64,000 bases of DNA from Atriophallophorus winterbourni (taxonomy: Eukaryota; Platyhelminthes; Trematoda; Plagiorchiida; Microphallidae), in contig JACCGJ010000563.1 in the NCBI GenBank assembly GCA_013407085.1, positions 1-64,000 of the forward strand. The letters run 5' to 3'. This document shows, one piece after another, positions 56,524 through 64,000 of the stretch (its first letter is position 1; every line of letters starts with the position of its first letter). The translations under genes were made by a program, and so were the position numbers. The notes beneath the pieces were generated by a model that had not been told where the DNA came from, did no database searches, and was given only the letters and a program-made list of their open reading frames with translations.

Positions 56524-59500
56524 TTCAACTATTTATTAGAATCATGCTCTTTTTCTACATATGCACTACATTTGGCGTGGGGAGATTTTACGTCATGCAT
56601 TTGGACAGCTAACAGCAGGAAAAATTACCGCATATAATCGGGTATTTGTCGCATTCATGTATAAGACGCAGCAGAATTAAAAATTAATTCACGTATAAGA
56701 GGCTCTTCCAATTGACCTTTCCGATCTAGTCAGTCCTCATCTGTTGTTTTAAAGGTGATAAACATTAGAAAGGCAAATGTCGTAAGTCAAAAAATTCTAT
56801 ACATCTATGTCGTTTTTATTACTTGGTAAAAATATAAAATTATTGTAACAAGTCAATGTTATTCAATCGTTGTGTAGTTAATCAAAAATGCCGTCGCACG
56901 CATCTTCAAATACATCTTCAGCTGTGTGGTGGATGTGTGATTGAAATGCGTTCTAATGCGGATATTTTGCTTCAGCTCGTGGGTTTAACCTATCTACTTG
57001 TGTGTGTTGGCATTTGTGATTGAACAGGTTGGTCGCGCCCTCATTGTCCAAGTCGTTTACACGTTCATGACTACTACAACTTCAGCTTATTTTCGGTACG
57101 CATAATGTTCTAGATTTTATCTTTTTCAAACTAATTATAACCTAAAGAAGTTATTGTTTAAAGCCACTAAAAAATATCGTTCTTACAAAGAATCACGATA
57201 TTCAAATTTTAAGTGCGCGTTAATTTGTGCTTGTGTTGAGCGAGTAGACAAACTTTCTCCTACAGTCTGTTGCATGTGTAAGTTTCAATGTAATAAAGAG
57301 GTATTTAATGATCTCAAAAGCTTAGATGGTAACAACAACTTTTGAATAAGTGAGATTAAAATTTGAGTTGAGTAAAATATAAACTCTGAGAAATTAGATT
57401 ACATAGTGCATAATAACAATAGAAACGAATTCGTTGATGAAAACTCGTACAACGTAGTTTAGATTTATGCGAGCTAGCTGAAATGCTAATTCTAAATGGT
57501 GAACTTTTTCGCGTAAAGCCAACACGGACTGAATAAAAATATACAAAACCCTTATTATAATTTAGGTATTTAATATTTGAATACCTCATATATTCATATA
57601 TGGAACGTTGCCCACCATCATGAAAGCCTATATATTTCCAACCATGGAGCATGCATCACAAGCTTGGACTCCGTGGTTAAAAAAAGATATACTGTTGCTT
57701 GACAAAATATACCATCGCGCAACCAAACTCGTAAGATGTTTCCGGAATCTAACGTACGAGGAATTTATTGCAAAAACTGAGGCTCCCCACTCCCCTAAAA
57801 AAGCCTTCGAAGCGGATGTGATACTACATACAGATATTAATAACCCCACATCATCCCTTAAAACATTAGTTCGACGTGCTCACGACATACACGCAGCCAC
57901 TCAGCGACACTGCAATTCCCCCTCCCGTATCAGCTGTCGCCGATATTTTTATTGTGTACGTGTCTGTTTACTTTGGAATTCCCTCCCCGAAACTCTTGTC
58001 ATCTCTCCCAGCATCGAAACGTTTATTCGAAATTTGGATACTTATTTGTTGCATAATGATTTGACGACACCTGCGTATTAACTCATGGTAACTACACAAC
58101 TTGACTATACTTGACATTACATGTTTATTTTATACCTATTTCCTGAACGAATATTTACTATGATATGGTAATTGTGAAGCTATGTGCTTTTTGTGACCAT
58201 AAATCTTGAATCTTGAATATACGTTTCACGACACTTTGGCTCGCTTGGTAGAGTAAATATCAGATGTGACCGCTGCCTCTAGCAGGCCTCGTATATGTTG
58301 ACAACTTGCATATTACACTGGGAGGTGTGGAGCTCAAAATCCTCGGTCCGATAGCCTGGAAACTTCTCTGACTGACGAGCTGCTTTAATTAAATTTAAAG
58401 CTTTGTAAGTATTATTCAGTTAGGCACATTTAATTGCTTGATTCTCACTTAATCACTCCCATTTACACGGGAGCGAACAACGTCTAGTGGACAATGGAAC
58501 AAAGGACATGAGCATGCTGACAGGAAACACTCTAGGGATGTGAGGAGATATTGCGCCCCGTCGGTCGGAAAAAATCAAAGAAATTATCGATTTTGAAGAG
58601 AATTTTCGGTAGGTTCTCAAAACAGACAACGCTCCGTGAGACCCACGATGGAATATGCAGTTTAAGTGTGGTTGCCATGTCTGAAAAAGATGCTGCGACT
58701 TTGCAAATAATATACCATTTATATACTAAACTTGTCGCGAGGTGAAGGACACCAAGAAGATCTACTATCAAGATAGTTTGCTAGGGGGGTTGTTGTTGTT
58801 CTATTCTCTGTCCAAACCGAATAAATTAACCCGTACCCCCTAATATCGGCACTGAACTGCTAGAGTTGCTAGATGCTACCGAGATTCTAAAATATAGAAA
58901 TGTTAAGCATTTACTTGAATTCAACAGCACGATTGAAAAGAAGCAAGATTTTCTCACCAAAATCCTTCCTGACTAAATTTTTCAGAGCTCTTTCAACATA
59001 TTGATCACAAAAGATTGATACAAAATTTGCAGAAAATTGCGGGGTGGTAAGCAAATAATTTGATTCATGACTCAGTTTCGATAGGCGCGATGGTGTTCAT
59101 TCTTATACAAACGTGGTTAGTAGGGGGATTCCTCAATTCTCAAGACTCGCAAACTAGCATTTCACGCAAAAGTCTAAAGGGAGCTCGTGGATATTTTGAT
59201 ATAAACTCACATTATCATCGAATAAAGCAGGTGCAATATCGACGGGCCCGGTGCTAAACACTAACAGGATCACTGGAGCAGGTTTTAGTCGACGGATGGT
59301 TCCTCGTCCAGCAGACAAATCCAGCGCATGCATCAACATTTCCCTCTGTGCTCCTGGTAGTGATATATTATGTCGGTCCCGACTTTCACCTTCGAAATTA
59401 CTTCCCGTGCCAACAGTGACGATCACGCAATCTAAATCTTCAATCGTCGTAACACTTTCCAAAAGATCTTTGTCATATGTCTGGCAGAGAGCACCGTTTT

Positions 59501-62500
59501 TGCAAATTGTGTGAGCATGCATCTTCTCAGCAAATGTAGACATCCCTTCAAGGAAATTAAATGATGCTCATAACGGAAGCTCAACGAGGATTCGACATAG
59601 AAAATGTAAGGTGAAACTGAATAAGCTTACACGAATTATTGTTGCGGACTCATCATTCGCAGTTACACAACAAAACTAGTTTCTCACTATTGGTCGTTAT
59701 TAGGTGGAGTCCATGGTTCAGTAAGCCTTGAAGCATATGTGATGTATGAAACCAAGTTGCATTCCAGCGCATTGTAGGGAAATGGTTTTGATTTTTGTCA
59801 CTAATAATAAGTAACAGATCCTTCGAAATATTCACCTCGTTGATAACGATACAATGGAAGAGCTGAACTCAAGTGTAACTTTATTTGAGCTCACCAGCAA
59901 TGTATATCCTTTGTCTTGGGCTAGGAGCTAACAAATAAACATCACAAATGTAGTTATACACCATTGTTTAAGATTTATCTAACAAAGAATCACGGTTTTC
60001 AAATAAAGACTCCCAAGGTGATTCAAGGTATAAGCTGTCAAAACGTTTATTAATGAACATAATAGTGCTGAGATTTCATCTCCGCGCATACGCCAAACAA
60101 CTGGTTCCTGAATGTTTGCTTTCATTGGGTGGAGAGAGTAGTATTAGGTTCAGTAAGTCTTGAATCAGTTGAACAACGTGATACTCTAACGGCACTGTAA
60201 AATAAGGTTGTTGCAGAAGAAGAGAAGAAGAAGAAAAAAACACTTGGTTTAAATACAAGATCTAAAAATGATCCGAAGTCACTAACAGAGAATGGACTTG
60301 TCTTTTCAATTATCCCTCCCAAACGTTCATGCCACAGCCGGTTTATGTCCGTTCCCCGTCATCAAAAGGACATGGAATGATTATATTTGTCGAACCTTGA
60401 AACAGTGGAATGTGCTAAACAAAATTATAGTTGTGATTCGTTACTTAAACACCGTGTTTCTTTGTACGAACCATGTTTAACAAAATCTTTCAATTATAAT
60501 TTTTCTTAGTAAACGACAAATTTTAAAATATATAATGATAATTTAGCGAGGAAGGCCACCGTTTTATGGGGATTAACATGCGAGATTTTAATGGATCGAT
60601 AGTGTTCAAACTATGGTGGTAATGTCTTTACAAATATGCGGCAGTAAAGTGGCTAACATAGACTCTCAAACGAAGGGTTCAAATCCTTTCTCAGTTGTAC
60701 AGTAAGTAAAGTGTGCTGTATCTCATGGAGGGATATATATATCCTTAAATGTTTTATGCCATACTGACAATAATGGTGGAGAAAATTGCTGTGAAAATTT
60801 AATACCTAGTCTCGTGGTGTAATATCTTCACATGTGCATTAGATAAGCACCGTAACAATGAAACCCAGCTGCCTGATGAATAAAAAACCATGAGCACTTG
60901 GTGTTTATTAATTTATAATAAAATACGTCTAAGTCCTATAACTGTCAATCGGATGTTATAGGTTTACTGCCTTGATAAACCACAAAAGCGTTTAATGAAA
61001 CATATTTCATTTTCCCGACCCTGGTAAAGTGAACTGAAATTCTGGAATGCACCCTGCTACATGGTCTTAATTGCTTCTTTTATGATTTAGATTTAAATGC
61101 TAATCAAATAGTATTTGTTCATCCTTTCGCTTAGAATATGCACCACTCACCTCGAGCTAAAGGAATTTCCAATTCAGGTATACGATTTGTCCTGTAATCT
61201 CCATATAGTTCATCCACGCTCGTAGCAAAGGGACCGATAATGAGTAAATGTTTTAGTGGGCGAATTCCAAGGGATAGTTTTGATCCGATTGGCACGAAAT
61301 TATCCCGCTGATGCAGTAAAACGATGGTACGCGCGGTTTCTATCATAGCAAGCCTTTGATGATCCGCACTCCGAACGAGCTATAAACAAAAATGATGTAT
61401 TCAATGGTGATAATTAATTATGAGTTTTTATGGGCAATTTATGGCCTTTCGGACTACTAAGTAACAGATGTTGAAAACAAGCGTACCGTTGGACATGGGA
61501 GGAAGCAGTTTTACACATACTGTCGAAGTTATATGTACACACGTGCATGTCTAACAAGTCTGTGGTTAAATCGGAAATCATTAAATATTAGGGTTCTGAT
61601 GAATGGTGCCAAATTTTAATTCAGATGCAAGCAGTGGAATGCTGAATTTTCCAGAAATGCAGGATTATTGTTCGTGATTATTAATATCCTTATTGAAAAC
61701 GTCTTCCTACTGCAGCTGCGACTTACCCAAAGATCGGCTTTATGAAATCAACTCTTTTTATAGTAAATATTTCATAATATTTGCGTTTATAAAAGGAACA
61801 TGATCCACACTGGCTAGAATGATTAGACTGTAAACTAGAATCTGTTATTATTTGTGCAATCGTTACATTTTTCACTTAGGTTGCGTTCATGAAGTGAACT
61901 CAAATTCCAAGCAATAAAGTCAGTCACCTGCTAAGAAGCGTTAAAAAATGTTGAATATATACACCAATATGCCTTGCGAATTTACAGTAAACCACAACAA
62001 TTTTATCCGCATTTTTCGATACTGATTACTGGCGGAATAAAATTCTCTTCATAGATTTCATGTTTCAACCAATAATTCGAAAGTTTGAATAATACAAGCC
62101 GACGGAGAATGTTTTCATCACAAAAATTATAAATATATTCAAACAATGTAGCTCACTTTTCAATCGAATTATAAATGGATGAATGTAAGCTAGATTCTAG
62201 AGAAAGTCGACATAGGCTATGGATTTGTATCGCTAGTGTCCGATGATATCATACCGTAAATAGTTTTTCATGACAATACGGACAGAGTAATTAAGAAAAA
62301 GCGTTATTGCAACTTTCCTATGCAATGTGAAGTACCCACCGTCCGACAGCGTTTGCATTATACCAGTGTGATCCCAAATTAGCTGAACAAAGCAGCACTT
62401 TCCTTTCTGTGGCTTGAAGAACGGGCTTTACACTGTGGCTCCAACAGGCCATACGAGGAGCGGATTGCAACTCTAAACCTCTTTGACTTTACGTACCGTC

Positions 62501-64000
62501 GTCTCAGGGGTGACTTGATCCTGCTGTTCAACATTCTGCATACAGTGGATCACCCACTTGAACACCTGTTTCATCGGCAAGAAGCACGTGGTAGCAGATC
62601 GCAGGGATACAAGTTAATTATTCCACACTCCAGATCAAATTGTTCAAGGTTTTTCTTTGCTGTCCGAGTTTGTTTTATATGGAACTCCCTGCCCCTACAT
62701 ATCATTTGCGCAACAAGCCTGAACATGTCCAAGGCTGAACTTGACAAGTTTATGTTGACTAAACCCAACCTTGCACCTGAATACACGTGCTGACTTTCCA
62801 TATGGATAAAATATTTTTGTGTTGTTTTTTATGCATTCCCTATATTTTTAATTTGTGGTTACTGTAAAGTATTTGCTTTTTGGACCGTTAAAACTTTGAA
62901 TTACTTTGAACTTTGAAAAAATATCAAGACCTTTCACCTTTTAGAAACGTTTAATACCACACCCAATTCGACTTCTCGGTTTAACTTCTGGAGTATGGCT
63001 GTGTTGCATTCTCTGGACCGGTCCTAACGGTCAGTTTTCGTTCGTTGCGTGATGAAATGGTGGTGAATTTGAGCAATATTTTTTGGGTACTAGATAAAAA
63101 TATTTGCTTTTTTAAATATTATCCCATGGCATGTTTCGTGCTATACGACCATGAATTGCACACCCTGAAACACTAAAGAAACGGCAAAGAAAACTCGAAA
63201 ACAGAAGACGCTTTGGGTAAGATTGGCTAAAACAACCTAGTTAATCACATGTACACGAAATACACATGCAGATGCTGTTAAACTAGACTTGAACTTGTTG
63301 AACTTTAAAGGTATTATATGTTTGTATAAAATGAAATACATTCGTTTATTGTAACGAATGCGCAGCAGACATTTGAATGAGCTTCAATAAAATAGTATAA
63401 TTTCAGCTATTTTATGTGTGTGCGTTGAAGAAGCGTGCAGTTACGAATCTGTTTTCAAGTTTATAGTTTTACCACATTCATATATTTATTGCGTGCTCAT
63501 GTGATCAAATAAGTTGACTGTGCCAATCACATTCAAGAATGGATTCGAATTTCAAACTTTCCAGTTAATTGCATTATGTTCATAAGTCTTCTGCGCTTAC
63601 TGCTAATCTCGGCTTCTTGTGTTTCAATAAGCATCGAAGCGGGAGATATATGATAAACAATGTTATAATTTGAATTCACTGCTGAGAATGTGAGGCACAA
63701 ATAACATTGACTACTTAGAGTTCTTCGAATCATACGGCAGAGTTATCAATCTGTTGACAATTTTGGTCCACTTTAGACTTACGAGGGTCATCTACTTTAA
63801 TGATATTATTATTATTTGAATGCAAGATAATTTAACTAACCAAATCTGGGTGAAGATATCTGTACGGATCCATTTGTGGTGGATTGAATTCACCTTGCAA
63901 AAACCGAACAAGAAACAAAGGGCGCGCCATTTCTATCAGCGTATCACGTGTCAGAAGTCCCTGTGCGATCAATTGAGGCAACGAAGCGAACACACGCTCC
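52980..64000 (-). CDS. glycoside hydrolase family 3, beta-xylosidase/beta-glucosidase type (3' part, five exons)
   Basis: GH3 enzymes release terminal beta-linked sugars from the non-reducing end. Minus-strand exons are 64000-63841 (5' partial), 61379-61151, 59545-59211, 56410-55964 and 53270-52980. All junctions are GT-AG and phases join to 486 visible residues. Exon 1 holds the end of the barrel domain (QGLLTRDTL, LVRFLQGEF). Exons 2-4 hold the alpha/beta sandwich domain: TARTIVLLHQRDN, LLIIGPFATS, CVIVTVGTGSNFEGESRDR with the Glu region expected for the acid/base, SLPGAQREML, FWCGFPGPQTG, GRLPFTWY and LFPFGYGLSY. Exon 5 is the fibronectin III-like domain, ending at TGA 52982-52980. The nucleophile Asp is upstream of the window. 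FEGESRDR and SLPG favour the xylosidase branch over bacterial-type glucosidases. Substrate is unproven. Confidence 0.9.
53600..53981 (-). pseudogene. CR1-like C-terminal fragment at gap edge (GH3 intron)
   Basis: At 53981-53885 the minus strand reads VVVPPSCTNCRRYFYSIRV, then RIIWNSLPSTVTH, which matches SRSNCRRFFFAVRVCFIWNSLP of group C. The 5' side runs into the N gap and the 3' UTR follows toward 53600. Confidence 0.6.
53982..54981. other. assembly gap of exactly 1000 N
   Basis: A round-number run of N is a scaffold gap whose true size is unknown. It lies in a GH3 intron between two minus-strand retroelement fragments of different classes. ORFs reported across it are meaningless. Confidence 0.99.
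54982..55790 (-). pseudogene. Penelope-like element: RT thumb, linker and GIY-YIG
   Basis: From 55790 downward the minus strand reads LYISFDVNVRRAEAGNLKIS, VYKKGTQTK, RGYIRTLFNYALTYSNTYEL, LLKLLWQNGYPKGF, ILRPLGINVAHKPTTTLRNQ, then a decayed GIY-YIG with FYVGQLEE, SRIHKHKL and SINEHVLLDDIN at the gap edge. This is the PLE order of RT C-terminus, ILRPxGIxVAHxP linker and nuclease. It shares RIHxHKL and SINEH with 19227-19478. Several stops and frameshifts break it, and the rest lies in the N gap. It is inserted in a GH3 intron, in the same orientation as the gene. Confidence 0.75.
56470..56524. repeat. (ATT)18 microsatellite (GH3 intron)
   Basis: About 55 bases of perfect ATT repeat lie 60 bases downstream of exon 56410-55964 on the genomic + strand. 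No adjoining LINE terminus of the CATGCCTTGG type was recognised. Confidence 0.95.
56530..57595. other. GH3 intron, nothing recognised
   Basis: The only similarity noticed is a short decayed match to the ~240-bp family near 57178-57212 (TTCTTACAAAGAATCACGAT). Confidence 0.3.
57600..58228 (+). pseudogene. CR1-like RT C-terminal fragment (group C type) with short-repeat tail
   Basis: An open frame, 57608-58081, reads AYIFPTMEHASQAWTPWLKK, YHRATKLVRCFRNLTYEEFI and CRRYFYCVRVCLLWNSLPET. The UTR ends in AAATCTTGAATCTTGAAT at 58201-58218, the short direct repeat that serves as tail in this group. It is 5'-truncated, lacks the palm, and lies antisense in a GH3 intron. Confidence 0.7.
58235..58400 (+). 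mobile_element. old tRNA-derived SINE-like copy
   Basis: Directly after the LINE tail is an A-box-like TGGCTCGCTTGGTAGAG (58237-58253), and at about 58330 a B-box-like GAGCTCAAAATCC. About 35 bases later CTGACGA (58372-58378) matches the hammerhead core CTGANGA, followed by an inverted repeat GCTTTA/TAAAGC. GAAA and the cleavage site are not recognisable. The layout parallels 49930-50100 but is too decayed to be sure. Confidence 0.35.
58550..58750 (+). pseudogene. CR1-like RT fragment
   Basis: The plus strand reads LKRIFGRFSKQTTLRETHDG and, in the same frame, SEKDAATLQIIYHLYTKLVA, matching LRRIFGRFSSKTIPRILNTY and KDIDILDRIYHKATKLVEG of the group C element. Confidence 0.55.
59640..60485. repeat. 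decayed copies of the ~240-bp family (GH3 intron)
   Basis: At least three units are recognisable: GGTGGAGTCCATGGTTCAGT and AAGCCTTGAAG at 59704; ACAAAGAATCACGGTTTTCA at 59982; GTAGTATTAGGTTCAGTAAG and TCTTGAATCAGTTG at 60138. A further one lies at about 60340-60480 (CGAACCTTGAAACAGTGGAA, TTAAACACCGTGTTTCTTTG). They are more diverged than the copies at 1-420 and 45 kb. Confidence 0.55.
60608..60695 (+). repeat. tRNA-like sequence with perfect B box
   Basis: GGTTCAAATCC (60676-60686) sits in a T-arm-like stem (AAGG...CCTT), with an A-box-like ATGGTGGTAATGTC at 60613-60626, about 50 bases upstream, a tRNA-like spacing. No full cloverleaf could be drawn, so this is more likely a SINE head or tRNA pseudogene than a gene. 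Confidence 0.35.
60806..60885 (+). repeat. second tRNA-like head
   Basis: CTCGTGGTGTAATATC (60811-60826) resembles a tRNA A box and D-arm. A decayed B-box position (CAATGAAACCC) follows at about 60856, then CTGATGA at 60873-60879. No GAAA follows, so there is no hammerhead here. Confidence 0.25.
61380..62435. other. GH3 intron, nothing recognised
   Basis: AT-rich sequence without recognisable motifs. Confidence 0.35.
62440..62925 (+). pseudogene. CR1-like RT C-terminal fragment, near-identical to 50.6 kb copy
   Basis: It runs from AACAGGCCATACGAGGAGCG through an open frame to 62793 (YRRLRGDLILLFNIL, NCSRFFFAVRVCFIWNSLP, LAPEYTC end) and a UTR. It ends in ACTTTGAATTACTTTGAACT-type short repeats at 62893-62913. 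Only scattered differences separate it from 50640-51085. It is antisense in the first visible GH3 intron. Confidence 0.75.
62926..63840. other. GH3 intron, nothing recognised
   Basis: No feature could be supported. Confidence 0.35.

Noticed and set aside
52980..64000. Bacterial contamination or very recent transfer for GH3
   Set aside because: Five exons joined by GT-AG introns, introns full of the same retroelements as the rest of the window, and a eukaryotic poly-A signal argue for a resident gene.

Overview
The window is nuclear DNA of a metazoan with spliced genes, most likely a digenean flatworm of schistosome type. The reasons are: coding regions broken by GT-AG introns, a 32-nt first intron in FEN1 (very small 5'-end introns are a known schistosome trait), AT-rich sequence crowded with RTE and CR1-like non-LTR retrotransposons, Penelope-like element (PLE) remnants with a GIY-YIG domain, and a tRNA-derived short element carrying a hammerhead fold, as in schistosome Sm-alpha retroposons. 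The species assignment is inference. A run of exactly 1000 N (53982-54981) marks a scaffold gap.

Two host genes can be supported, and they converge tail to tail. FEN1 (flap endonuclease 1) lies on + at 34156-45960. It has eight coding exons that join in frame into 384 residues with human-like numbering. The 3' part of a glycoside hydrolase family 3 gene (beta-xylosidase/beta-glucosidase type) lies on - from the right edge to 52980. Five exons are visible, and the 5' part with the catalytic barrel is outside the window. The two stop codons are about 7 kb apart, and that interval is filled with retroelement debris.

Most of the left half (1-34 kb) is retrotransposon. Four CR1-like groups can be separated by their ORF2 sequence. 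Group A is nearly full length at 22.65-26.75 kb (-), with further pieces at 8.8-9.2, 9.65-11.07 and 13.2-14.8 kb. Group B lies at 10.56-13.15 kb (-), with a + relic at 1.8-2.6 kb. Group C is nearly full length at 15.6-19.1 kb (+), with 3' fragments at 28.2, 50.5, 57.6 and 62.4 kb. Group D lies at 29.3-33.6 kb (+), with 3' fragments at 2.65, 27.8 and 33.85 kb. An RTE-type element at 3.5-6.65 kb has one in-frame stop and one frameshift but an unbroken reverse transcriptase. Region 8.8-13.2 kb is a nest of insertions into insertions. FEN1 intron 2 holds decayed RTE copies of a second kind.

The short repeats fall into several families: a ~240-bp family that forms foldbacks (1-420, 44.9-45.6, 46.6, 51.7 and 59.7-60.5 kb); a second family with strong internal hairpins, found in both orientations inside FEN1 introns (34.5, 40.0-40.4, 41.2 and 42.0 kb) and tandemly at 22.2-22.6 kb; tRNA-derived heads; and microsatellites that form the 3' tails of the LINEs. 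The points most worth a second look are the Asp-to-Glu change at FEN1 metal-ligand position 86, two degenerate hammerhead ribozyme folds (one in a SINE, one beside a PLE), the GH3 gene itself, and a 540-bp GC-rich insertion with a perfect 13-bp target-site duplication.
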